A DNA stretch of 53,585 nucleotides from Bacteroidales bacterium. Its GTDB lineage: Bacteria > Bacteroidota > Bacteroidia > Bacteroidales > JAADGE01. Numbering within the stretch: the first letter of the stretch is position 1; the number at the start of each line of letters is the position of its first letter. The DNA is taken from contig JAKISF010000024.1 of the NCBI GenBank assembly GCA_021648725.1, positions 1-53,585 on the forward strand. Reading direction: 5' to 3'. A model generated the notes under the pieces. That model was not told where the DNA came from. It saw nothing but the letters and a program-made list of their open reading frames with translations, and ran no database searches. This document shows, piece after piece, positions 27,001-35,094 of the stretch. The position numbers and the translations under genes were made by a program.

Positions 27001-28384
27001 GCAATGGGACTTTGGTGATGGAGAAACATCTTCACATCTTAAATTTCCGGAACATATTTATACAAAACCGGGAGAATATGACGTATCTTTAAAATTAACG
27101 TCCACAAATGGATGCAAAGGAAATAATGTTAAAAATCAATATATTGTAATAAACGGACCGTATGCTCAAATTAATGTGACGGATACTGCATGCAAAAATT
27201 CGGAAATTACTTTTATTGCCGAAAATCAAAAAGATATATTTGAGAAGCAATGGATATTCGGCGACGGAGCTGCTTCAAATAATGATACCGCTGTCCATGC
27301 TTACAATAATACAGGCTATATATACCCTGTTTTGTTATTAAAAAGTGATAATCTGGGAACTTGTGATATCTACCTTAAAGATTCAATTTATATTCCGATA
27401 CTAACCTCTGATATTAACTCTGTCAACAATCAATTTTCAGGATGTGTTCCTTTTAATTTTAACGGATATAATAATTGTGATGGTGCAAACACTTGGTCAT
27501 GGAACTTCGGAGACGGAGCATACTCCTCAATATCAGCTCCCGAACACATTTATCAAAATGCAGGCAATTACAACATACAATTAATAACAGCAAATGATTT
27601 TGGCTGTACAGATACATCCGAAGCAGAGGTAGAAGTCTTTAATTTACCAAACATAACAACTCTTAAAGATACTTTAATATGCAGAGGAGACAAAATAAAA
27701 CTTGAAGCAAATGGAGCACAAATATATGAGTGGCTGCCAAAAATATATTTAGATAATCAAAATACAGATACTCCCTATGCACAACCCGATTCTACGATTA
27801 CGTATTATGTTACGGGAACTGATTTACATTCTTGTAAAAACGAATCTTCCGTAACAATTAAAGTACAACAAGAACCAAGGGTAAATCTGTCAGACACAAC
27901 TGTAATTATAGGAGAACCTGTTATCTTAAATGCTTATTCAAAAGATATTGCAACATATAGTTGGTTTCCGGACTATAACATATCTTGTAATGACTGTCCG
28001 ACAGTAACTGTTACACCTTTTGAACAAACATCTTACGAGGTAACCGTAACTGATACAGCAAAATGTTTTACTCTGACATATAATGCTGATATTGACATTG
28101 TAAGAGAATATACCGTAGATGTTCCGAATGCCTTTACTCCTAATGGAGACAGGATTAATGATGTTTTGTATGTCAGAGGATGGGGTATTGAAAACCTAAA
28201 TTTCTTTAAAATTTTTAACAGATACGGAGAAATTGTTTTTGAAACAAACGATAAGAACAAAGGATGGGACGGAACTTACAAAGGAAAACCGCAAGGGGTT
28301 GAAACATACACTTATTGGGTTACCGTAAGAACTTATGATAACAGTCTTCTAAGCAAAAGAGGGACAGTCAAACTATTAAAATAA
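24047..28384 (+). CDS. Giant PKD-repeat surface protein with type B T9SS sorting domain
   Basis: A 1445-residue exported protein. A signal peptide ends near KLKAQ, followed by about 14 PKD domains, each marked by a W(D/N/H/R)FG(D/N)G-type motif (for example YQWDFGNGST, IWDFGDGNLS), then two Ig-like segments, and a C-terminal domain VPNAFTPNGDRINDVL ... GWDGTYKGKPQ ... YWVTV of the gliding-motility-associated/CHU_C type, the type B signal for type IX secretion. Each PKD has paired Cys typical of these proteins. It is probably an adhesin or surface fibre. It is immediately followed by PorP/SprF and a PorE-like protein, the usual partners of type B cargo. The start overlaps the upstream gene by 50 bases, and no shorter start would keep the signal peptide. 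Confidence 0.93.
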   Translation: MRYIILTTVIIFMLSTKLKAQIIADFSSNITFACNSAVISFTDNSTPSSGLTYQWDFGNGSTSVLRNPSVAYTMPGSYTIKLVVSDGVSTDTVIKNDYINIHRIPDVQISLDDNNYSGCAPLIKQFGDQTILGDGNIIDWIWDFGDGNLSNEQNPQHVYLFQSNYRVSLTVTDINGCSDVGYLDTLISVYKPYADFLAGYTYSCTSEQNVSFYNNSYGDGNLLYLWDFGDSNISNEKNPVHTYNFNGNFDVSLVVTDEHSCTDTLLKESYINLSGVDASFTINEDTLCYGEELKVTNTSVNAYSFLWDFGDSTVSEQKNPSHIYTESGNYKLTLKAIHISGCVDSCSVDINVEKATADFSLSDNYACEVPVTINYENLSQNTVSYEWHFGNGDISYEKDPSVVYTKNGIYNDTLIVYSSKGCKDIKIIDSSLVIRVPKAYFTPNQFADPWEIKGCAPLSLNFYDNSYYNSEFDSIATFVWNFGDGVQSNEKNPLHIYEDVGEYLVEHYYITYRGCVSSPYYSEIKTGTRQTADFYKNMPDTICASQAVDFFNNSQDSVLVNEWYWRFGDGEYSLKENPTHMYIDTGYMNVKLQAYHNGCGVAEEKKNFIYVKGPVLSPEYRIDCDMPYVVTFDGNVKDADRLIWDFGDGSSIDSVNFYPSHSYPDNKAYTYSLTAVNYKNGCSHNSSNIVVIKDIKSDFYMDTTYGCENLRVKINSKTSQDEYYFKNDNTYALYLWDFGDSTSLHTNSYEIYHTYKKKGTYNLKLFVKDFRGCEDSLTRIIKIYNPEPEFNVKNIEGCVPMNASFENLSINDTLVASWLWDFGDGTFSDAETPLHIYNKHGIYDVKLKITDTLGCINEMLKPNYIEATNPIPGFIADDNTVCFKDTISFIPNDTSKVSSYFWDFGDGNYSSEAFPKHIYDSTGYYTVSLTLVDDKGCDSAKYISNYINIQNYPEPKFSVTDSEATCYPLFVSFSDTTNNSDIADWQWDFGDGETSSHLKFPEHIYTKPGEYDVSLKLTSTNGCKGNNVKNQYIVINGPYAQINVTDTACKNSEITFIAENQKDIFEKQWIFGDGAASNNDTAVHAYNNTGYIYPVLLLKSDNLGTCDIYLKDSIYIPILTSDINSVNNQFSGCVPFNFNGYNNCDGANTWSWNFGDGAYSSISAPEHIYQNAGNYNIQLITANDFGCTDTSEAEVEVFNLPNITTLKDTLICRGDKIKLEANGAQIYEWLPKIYLDNQNTDTPYAQPDSTITYYVTGTDLHSCKNESSVTIKVQQEPRVNLSDTTVIIGEPVILNAYSKDIATYSWFPDYNISCNDCPTVTVTPFEQTSYEVTVTDTAKCFTLTYNADIDIVREYTVDVPNAFTPNGDRINDVLYVRGWGIENLNFFKIFNRYGEIVFETNDKNKGWDGTYKGKPQGVETYTYWVTVRTYDNSLLSKRGTVKLLK

Positions 28385-28390
28385 AAGATT

Positions 28391-29407
28391 ATGAAAAAAT
28401 ATTTAGCAATAATATTTATACTCAATTTGGCGATATTATCATCGTGTACATATGCACAGGATATCCATTTCTCTAAGTTTTTCTCAGCACCCTTAATATT
28501 AAACCCTGCAAATACAACAAATTATCACGGAAACTGGAGCCTTATTTCAAATTACAGAAGCCAAGGAGCAGAGATAGGTAATGCCTATATTACTTCAACC
28601 GTTGCTTTTGATTTTCCCGTATATATAAATAAGGAAAGGGCAGGATTAGGTTTTATTTGGATAAATGACAAATCTTCAAACAACAGTATATTTGTTAACA
28701 AACTATTTTTAAGCAGTGCTTATTTTATTAGAATCTCACATAGATCATATCTGCATATGGGCTTGCAAGCAGGTTATGTGAGTAAAAAGATAGATTATTC
28801 AAATATCACATTCCCTGATCAATTTGATATGTCAATAGGGTATTTCAATCCCGACATACCTTCAATAGAAATTTTACAAAATGAATCTATATCTTATTTA
28901 GACTTAAATTGGGGACTAATTTGGAGTTATAAAACTCAGAAATTCACATCAGAAATCGGAATGTCAATGTTTCATTACAATAAGCCCGTAGAATCTTTCT
29001 CTTCGGCAGATTATCGCTTAAATCCGAGATATGTTTTTCATGCATTTACGGAAAAAGCATTTTTAAACAATTATTTTATAAAACCGAAATTAATTTATGT
29101 CAATCAAAATAAAGCATCCGAATTATTAATAGGCTTCGATACCGGACTTCTGTTTTTCGATAATAAAATCTCAAAAAATGCCTATATCGGAACATTTTTC
29201 AGAGGCGGTTTAAAAAGAAATCCCGATGCATTTATTGTAAAAACAGGTTTTAATTACAAAAATTTTGACTTTGCAATCAGTTATGATATCGAAATTCCGG
29301 GATATGAATTTTACTCATATACTAAAAGTTCTTTTGAACTGTCAATAAGCTACAAAAGACCGGAAACAAATATTAAAAATAAAACAATACCATGTACCGT
29401 TTTTTAA
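28391..29407 (+). CDS. PorP/SprF-family type IX secretion outer-membrane protein
   Basis: A 338-residue barrel protein with signal peptide ending CTYAQ and the family N-terminus DIHFSKFFSAPLILNPANT, which is diagnostic of PorP/SprF. The rest is barrel-like with many aromatic strands. Family members act with type B sorting-domain cargo such as SprB at the cell surface. It begins 6 bases after the PKD gene stop, consistent with a dedicated partner for that cargo. Confidence 0.93.
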   Translation: MKKYLAIIFILNLAILSSCTYAQDIHFSKFFSAPLILNPANTTNYHGNWSLISNYRSQGAEIGNAYITSTVAFDFPVYINKERAGLGFIWINDKSSNNSIFVNKLFLSSAYFIRISHRSYLHMGLQAGYVSKKIDYSNITFPDQFDMSIGYFNPDIPSIEILQNESISYLDLNWGLIWSYKTQKFTSEIGMSMFHYNKPVESFSSADYRLNPRYVFHAFTEKAFLNNYFIKPKLIYVNQNKASELLIGFDTGLLFFDNKISKNAYIGTFFRGGLKRNPDAFIVKTGFNYKNFDFAISYDIEIPGYEFYSYTKSSFELSISYKRPETNIKNKTIPCTVF

Positions 29408-29420
29408 AACCCGTAAAATC

Positions 29421-31493
29421 ATGAAAAAACTAATTATATTCACTGTTGTTTTTTTATATGCAGAAATTTGTTTTTCTCAAACAGACAACTTTAAAGAACT
29501 TAAAGACTGGCAATTAAAAGGCTATGCTCAAAGTGCGGAGTTATATAACGATGATATAACTGCTATAAAATATTATTCGGAATATTACAACCGAAAAAAA
29601 GACGACTTTGACATTGCATATAAACTTGCCGACCTTTATTTTAGCGTTAAAGATTATAAAAAAGCAAAACCTCTTTATTACATTGTCTATAAAAAAGATA
29701 AATTTAAATACCCCAAATCAATCTTTAAATACGGACAAACTTTAAAAGCTGAAGAAAACTTTGACAGTGCTGCCGTTTGTTTTCAAATATATATAGATGA
29801 GTTTATATACAGACTAAAAAAAAATGAACAAAATCAAGAACTTTTTTTAGTCGAGAAAGAGCTTAAAGGATGCGAAGATGCAGATTTTTTATCAGAATCT
29901 GATTCCGAAAAAATCACGATACAAAAATTAAATCAATCAATTAATACTTCATATAAAGAAGCATCTCCCGTAATCTGGAATGACACTACTTTAATATACA
30001 CTTCATATATGATAGACTCTGTTCCCGTAATAAACATTAATACCCGCAATTTACCGAATGAGAAATATTACTCTGCAAAATTAACAGGCAACTATTGGCA
30101 AGGTGGCTTCCCCGCTCCTAAACCTTTTATTAACTTAAAAAAATTAAGTATGTCCGGGGGGGCTTTTTCTGATGACCGACAACGTTTCTATTTTGCCGCA
30201 GGAAAAAAAGACATATACGGAAGAATACACAGCTCTATTTATGTAAGTACATTTAAAAATGGGAAATGGTCAAAACCGGAAAAACTAAATGAAAAAATTA
30301 ACCTGAAAAAATATATATCAACACAACCTGCCGTAGGCAAATGTTACAATCCCGACCTTGATGTCATTTATTTTGTATCCGACAGACCCGGAGGATACGG
30401 CAAAACCGATATTTGGTATACGGTTTACGATAAAACAACCCGAGAATATAAAACTCCTGTTAATGCCGGAAGTTACATTAATACACCCGGAAATGAAATT
30501 ACCTCGAATATTAATAATGATACAAAAGCCCTTTATTTTAGTTCTGACGGACATTCCGGATACGGAGGATATGATATTTATAAAACATTCGGTGAACTTG
30601 TAAATTGGATTCCTCCCAAAAATATGGGTAAACCTGTAAATTCCTCTTTTGATGATATCTGGTTTACACAATTTAAAAATAATTCAGCCGGCTTTATTGT
30701 CTCAAACAGAGACAGTAACATAAATACGCAAACAGGACATTGTTGTTATGATATTTTTAAATACGGAGTTATAAATAAAAAAATAATTGAAATTTCTGAT
30801 ACTATTTTTGAAACTGACAAACAAATTTACAACGAACTGGCAAAAAACAAAAAAGCAAAAAACAAAATAAAAAAGATATCTGCTAACACAATAGTTAAAC
30901 TGCATATTAAAAACAACGATAACGGTAAATATATTTGTTTAGCAACCGATACAACCGATAATAACGGCAAGTTTCATTTTAAAATTGATAAAAATCAGAA
31001 TTACAAATTGACAATTGAAAAAGAAAATTATACACCAATGTCTCTTATTCTAAACTCTGATAATTTAATTCACAATAAATCTGATTTAAAATCTCTGACA
31101 ATTATCCCCGTGCAAAAAAATCCTGTTACTCTGCACAATATATATTTTGAATTCAACAAATGGGACTTAACAGAAAAATCAAAACTCTATTTAGATACTT
31201 TTCTGTATAAAGTTATGGAAAAAAATAAAGATATAGTAATTGAGGTTAGTGCACATACCGACGGAATAGGCGATTCGGGATACAACTTAGCATTATCTGA
31301 AAAACGTGCAGAAAGCGTTGTTAAATATTTAATGCAAAAGGGTATCAATAAAAACAGGCTTATTGCAAAAGGCTACGGAGAAGAAAGTCCTATTGTACCG
31401 GAAGTTTTAAAAAATGGTGAGGATAACCCTAAAGCTCGTGCAAAAAACAGAAGAATAGAATTCAGAGTCATTAGTGTGTTAATTAACCAATAA
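29421..31493 (+). CDS. PorE-like OmpA-family protein (TPR, beta-propeller, CRD, OmpA)
   Basis: A 690-residue exported protein with four parts in the order known from PorE of Porphyromonas gingivalis: TPR-like helices (about 25-150), a WD40/PD40-like propeller (about 170-440, with blades such as YFVSDRPGGYGKTDIW and LYFSSDGHSGYGGYDIY), a carboxypeptidase-regulatory-like domain (about 480-550), and a C-terminal OmpA peptidoglycan-binding domain (IEVSAHTDGIGDSGYN, ALSEKRAESVVKYL, NRRIEFRV). It would anchor the secretion-related complex to peptidoglycan in the periplasm. It starts 13 bases after the PorP/SprF gene. Confidence 0.9.
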   Translation: MKKLIIFTVVFLYAEICFSQTDNFKELKDWQLKGYAQSAELYNDDITAIKYYSEYYNRKKDDFDIAYKLADLYFSVKDYKKAKPLYYIVYKKDKFKYPKSIFKYGQTLKAEENFDSAAVCFQIYIDEFIYRLKKNEQNQELFLVEKELKGCEDADFLSESDSEKITIQKLNQSINTSYKEASPVIWNDTTLIYTSYMIDSVPVININTRNLPNEKYYSAKLTGNYWQGGFPAPKPFINLKKLSMSGGAFSDDRQRFYFAAGKKDIYGRIHSSIYVSTFKNGKWSKPEKLNEKINLKKYISTQPAVGKCYNPDLDVIYFVSDRPGGYGKTDIWYTVYDKTTREYKTPVNAGSYINTPGNEITSNINNDTKALYFSSDGHSGYGGYDIYKTFGELVNWIPPKNMGKPVNSSFDDIWFTQFKNNSAGFIVSNRDSNINTQTGHCCYDIFKYGVINKKIIEISDTIFETDKQIYNELAKNKKAKNKIKKISANTIVKLHIKNNDNGKYICLATDTTDNNGKFHFKIDKNQNYKLTIEKENYTPMSLILNSDNLIHNKSDLKSLTIIPVQKNPVTLHNIYFEFNKWDLTEKSKLYLDTFLYKVMEKNKDIVIEVSAHTDGIGDSGYNLALSEKRAESVVKYLMQKGINKNRLIAKGYGEESPIVPEVLKNGEDNPKARAKNRRIEFRVISVLINQ

Positions 31494-31511
31494 TTAATTA
31501 AAAAAAATTCT

Positions 31512-32597
31512 ATGGAAACAATACTTATTGTTGAGGATAATCAGCAAATCAGAAGTGAAATGACTGATTTATTTAAAATGGAAAATTTTGAAGTAATTGA
31601 AGCTGCCAACGGATTAGATGGTTTTATAAAGGCTGTTAACAATTTACCCGACATAATAATTTCAGATATAATGATGCCGGTAATAGACGGTTATAAAATG
31701 TTCCAAGAATTGAAAAAGAATCCTATGACAGCACAAATCCCGATAATATTTTTGTCAGCTCTTTCTACTAACGAGGATATTCGAAAAGGAATGAATATGG
31801 GGGTTGAGGATTATCTTACCAAACCGGTTGATTATGACGATTTAGTAACAACAACGGAAAATAAATTAGAGAAATATTCAGAATTTGAAAAAAAGTACGA
31901 AATAATAAAAGCAGATATTACTAATATTCTGTACCATGAAATAAACACGCCATTAAATGCCGTTATCGGCTTTTCAGATTACTTAAAGACACAAGTACAT
32001 GTACTTTCAAAAGATAATATAAAAAAGATTGCCGACAATATATATAGCGGAGGAAAAAGGTTACATAAGTTGGTTAAAAGATACTTAATCTATTCTGAAT
32101 TAAGAATGAATTCAACAAACATTTCCGGAATAAAAAAAATGAGAAACTGCGATTATATAGATACAGTTAAAGTTATTAACGAAGTAACTGATTTAGAAAA
32201 ATTTAAACACAGAAAAGAAGATTTTGAAATTTCGACAGAACCTGTTGAATTAAAAATAGAAGAGCACTTATTTAGACTTTTAATTGAAGAACTGACAGAT
32301 AATGCTGTCAAATTCTCTTCTTCCGGAAAAAAAATATCTATAAATACATACATTGAAAACGGCAGCTATATCCTTAAAATTAAAAATCAAGGATCAGGCT
32401 TATCAAAAGAAGAAGTTATGCAAATTAACGACTTTAACCAAATAAACAACCACAAATACGCACAAAACGGATCCGGCATAGGTCTTTCAATTGTAAAAAT
32501 GATAACAGATATCTACGGCGAAGACTTTGAAATAGAAAGTATTCCAAAAACATTTTTCAGTGTAATTCTTTCTTTTAAAAGATTTATAAAGAAATGA
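31512..32597 (+). CDS. Receiver-histidine kinase hybrid
   Basis: A 361-residue cytoplasmic protein: receiver domain (1-120, phosphoacceptor Asp52 in SDIMMPVIDG, Lys in LTKPVD) joined to a kinase core with His142 in YHEINTPLNAV, N-box ELTDNAVKFSS and GSGIGLSIVK. Most HisKA sites read HExR(T/N)PL; here the Arg is Asn (HEINTPL). It closes the T9SS operon 18 bases after the PorE-like gene and before the terminator at 32652. It probably links phospho-signalling to surface-protein expression or function. Confidence 0.88.
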   Translation: METILIVEDNQQIRSEMTDLFKMENFEVIEAANGLDGFIKAVNNLPDIIISDIMMPVIDGYKMFQELKKNPMTAQIPIIFLSALSTNEDIRKGMNMGVEDYLTKPVDYDDLVTTTENKLEKYSEFEKKYEIIKADITNILYHEINTPLNAVIGFSDYLKTQVHVLSKDNIKKIADNIYSGGKRLHKLVKRYLIYSELRMNSTNISGIKKMRNCDYIDTVKVINEVTDLEKFKHRKEDFEISTEPVELKIEEHLFRLLIEELTDNAVKFSSSGKKISINTYIENGSYILKIKNQGSGLSKEEVMQINDFNQINNHKYAQNGSGIGLSIVKMITDIYGEDFEIESIPKTFFSVILSFKRFIKK

Positions 32598-32651
32598 TAA
32601 ACTAAACGCTGCACAAAACGATTTTCATAATTCAACAAAGTTTAGTTTGAT

Positions 32652-32683
32652 GAGGGTGAATACAATTTTCACCCTCGTTTTTT
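32652..32683 (+). terminator. Terminator of the T9SS operon
   Basis: A 9-bp GC-rich stem (GAGGGTGAA at 32652-32660 with TTCACCCTC at 32668-32676) followed by G and six T. It closes the operon that starts at 23605. Confidence 0.88.
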
Positions 32684-32772
32684 ATACATAAAACCTGTTA
32701 GGTATTAATACTCAATTAGAAATATACTGTAATTTAGGTTTTTCCGCCCTTAAAAACAGCTTGAAAACAGTC

Positions 32773-32780
32773 TATATTTG
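32773..32780 (+). promoter_or_regulatory. -7 promoter box for the first type A cargo gene
   Basis: TATATTTG fits TAnnTTTG, 48 bases before the chosen ATG at 32829. It overlaps a TTG in frame with the gene, which argues against an earlier start. Confidence 0.55.
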
Positions 32781-32828
32781 TATAAAAAGAAACTGTTAAT
32801 TATTTATATAAATTTAAATCTCAAAGTC

Positions 32829-34868
32829 ATGAAAAACTTATTTTACAATCTCAGATTAAAAAGCACTTTATTATTTTTAAGTATAATAATGTTAAATGTT
32901 AACGTAAATGCACAAAATTACTGGACAGGAGGGAGCAACACAGACTGGAATAATACGGCAAATTGGTCAAACAGTACAGTTCCGGATATAAATACCGATG
33001 TTATTATTGAAGGTACTGCAACATATTTTCCCGTAATAAATACCCTCGGAGACTCTTGTAATTCGTTATTAATTAGAGATGGGGCAAGTTTAGATATTCA
33101 ATTAGGAGGATACTTATATATAGGAACAGACTTGACCGTAGGAGAAGGCATATCAGGAATATTAAATTGTTCTGATGAAACGATAGACGTGTCCGGAAAT
33201 TTAATTTTAAATAACAGTGCAGGTATTTATATGACAAATTGCAATATTAATGCACAAAGCACTTCCTTAAACGACACAAGTTCTGTTACATATTCCGGAA
33301 CCGATATGCTAATATGTAATTGGAACTACGGAAACCTTGTTTTAAACGGTAGCGGAATAATGCAAATTACCGGAGATAATGTAACTCCTACAATATGCAG
33401 AAATCTAACAATAAACAATACGGGAAATTCTTTAGTTATACCTGTAAATAAAGCTATTACAGTAACAGATACGATTATTAATAATGTAGGTTATTCCGGA
33501 ATTATTATAGAATCAGATACCTCAGGAGACGGCTCTTTAATTAGTAATAGTCCAAATATTAATGCCACAGTAAAAAGATATATTGCAGGAAACAGATGGT
33601 ATTATCTTTCTTCTCCTATTGATGCTGCACCTGTCAGCCTTTTTAATACAAACAATCTGCTCTGGTGGGATGCCTCAATCGAATGGACGGGAGTAGGAGA
33701 TTACACTCCGTGGAAAGGAGTATCCGACACAAGCCTGCAAAATGCAACAGGTTACGCATACTATTTTTATGAAGACACTATCGAATATAAAGGCAATATA
33801 AATGTCGGCAACTACACAATTACATTAAGAACAAGTGCAACAGGATTATCCGATTATCAAGGCTGGAATTTAATAGGAAACCCCTACACTTCTATCTTAG
33901 ATTGGGATGTTTTAGTAGCCGACGGTGCTGTTCCTGCAGATGCCGAAGATGCAATATACTTTTTTGACGATGATGCCGGTGACGGTTCACAAAACAATTA
34001 CAGGTATTATGTTCCTTCAACAGGCGGTACATACGGTGTAGGAACAGCAGATGCTACAGGTAAAATCCCTCTCGGACAAGCTTTCTTTATTAAAACAAAT
34101 ACAGATAATGTAAATTTAACAATTAACAATACATACAGAAATCATAACACACAAGCATTTTACAAAAATAAAACCTTAGAAATAATCAAATTGCAAATTA
34201 CGGGAAATAACAAGTCTGATGAACTGATATACAGAATAGTAAAAGATGCATCTCCTTATTTTGACGGAAAATATGATGCAATAAAACTGTTTTCCGGTAA
34301 CGAAGATATACCTCAAATATATAGTTACAACAAAGAAAATGATGAGAAAATTGCAATAAACTCAATACCTGCTATAAATAAAGACACAAAACTTTTCATA
34401 GGATTTAAAGCCCCTGCCGGTCAATACAGTATAAACATACAAGATTTTACTCTTCCGGATACTGACGGCAAATTATACTTATTTGACAGCTACCTTAAAA
34501 ACTATATTGATATTATTCAAAATAAAGAATACACCTTTGAACATCAAGGCGGAGAAAACAATGACAGATTTGTTCTTACTTACAAGAATACATACTCTGA
34601 CATTAGTGATTATGACTTAAATGAAATAAAAATTTATCCGAATCCCGCAAAAGATTTCTTAAACGTAAAATACATAAATAATTATTTATCCGAAGAAACC
34701 AAAACTATAGAAATTTTATCAGTTACCGGTAAAACTGTTTACTCTTCGGAGCTAAACAATAAAACAACGACAATAAACCTTAGAAACTTTTCCGACGGAA
34801 TTTGGTTTTTAAAACTGACAGACAGCAACAATAAAACTTATACAGAAAAATTTATTATCCGTAAATAA
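32829..34868 (+). CDS. Type A T9SS-sorted surface protein
   Basis: An exported protein of about 679 residues from the ATG at 32829. A signal peptide ends at NVNAQ; a segment rich in W and N (GSNTDWNNTANWSNSTVP) opens a beta-helix-like region of short glycine/asparagine repeats, followed by a block shared with the next gene (SSPID.APxxLFNTNN, YRYYVPSTGGTYGVG), and a C-terminal type A sorting domain (EIKIYPNPAKDFLNV ... NLRNFSDGIWFLKL ... KFIIRK). It is likely delivered to the cell surface by type IX secretion. Function is unknown. It has its own promoter box and terminator, so it is separate from the operon upstream. Confidence 0.9.
   Translation: MKNLFYNLRLKSTLLFLSIIMLNVNVNAQNYWTGGSNTDWNNTANWSNSTVPDINTDVIIEGTATYFPVINTLGDSCNSLLIRDGASLDIQLGGYLYIGTDLTVGEGISGILNCSDETIDVSGNLILNNSAGIYMTNCNINAQSTSLNDTSSVTYSGTDMLICNWNYGNLVLNGSGIMQITGDNVTPTICRNLTINNTGNSLVIPVNKAITVTDTIINNVGYSGIIIESDTSGDGSLISNSPNINATVKRYIAGNRWYYLSSPIDAAPVSLFNTNNLLWWDASIEWTGVGDYTPWKGVSDTSLQNATGYAYYFYEDTIEYKGNINVGNYTITLRTSATGLSDYQGWNLIGNPYTSILDWDVLVADGAVPADAEDAIYFFDDDAGDGSQNNYRYYVPSTGGTYGVGTADATGKIPLGQAFFIKTNTDNVNLTINNTYRNHNTQAFYKNKTLEIIKLQITGNNKSDELIYRIVKDASPYFDGKYDAIKLFSGNEDIPQIYSYNKENDEKIAINSIPAINKDTKLFIGFKAPAGQYSINIQDFTLPDTDGKLYLFDSYLKNYIDIIQNKEYTFEHQGGENNDRFVLTYKNTYSDISDYDLNEIKIYPNPAKDFLNVKYINNYLSEETKTIEILSVTGKTVYSSELNNKTTTINLRNFSDGIWFLKLTDSNNKTYTEKFIIRK
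33575..34167 (+). repeat. Paralogous segment, copy 1 (copy 2 at about 35697-36282)
   Basis: About 200 residues are closely alike between the two neighbouring type A cargo proteins, with long runs of near identity such as DYQGWNLIGNPYTS and YRYYVPSTGGTYGVGT. The flanking parts differ much more, so the shared block looks like a conserved domain or a region homogenised by recombination. Confidence 0.75.
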
Positions 34869-34915
34869 CAAAACAATTAAGTTTTTTCATAACAGCAGAT
34901 AGTTTTTAATTAATA

Positions 34916-34944
34916 ACGAGGGTGAATATATCATCCTCGTTTTC
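34916..34944 (+). terminator. Terminator after the first type A cargo gene
   Basis: A 10-bp stem with one G-T pair (ACGAGGGTGA at 34916-34925 with TCATCCTCGT at 34931-34940) and TTT after it. Its core GAGGGTGA...CCTCGTTTT is nearly the same as the terminator at 32652. Confidence 0.8.
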
Positions 34945-35039
34945 TATTATAAGAAATAAAGTTCTGAGTATTATTACCCAATTTATAAACGCTGTTTTAT
35001 ATGGTACTTTTTACTGTAAAAATAATATCTGCAAATATA

Positions 35040-35047
35040 TAACTTTG
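35040..35047 (+). promoter_or_regulatory. -7 promoter box for the second type A cargo gene
   Basis: TAACTTTG fits TAnnTTTG, 47 bases before the ATG at 35095. No clear -33 box. Confidence 0.5.
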
Positions 35048-35094
35048 AAAATGATTTTAAACATAAAATATTTATTCATTTAAAAAAATATAAA

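Noticed and set aside
32778-32828. TTG start 17 codons before the first type A cargo gene
   Set aside because: The codon overlaps the -7 promoter box TATATTTG and the ATG at 32829 starts a good signal peptide.
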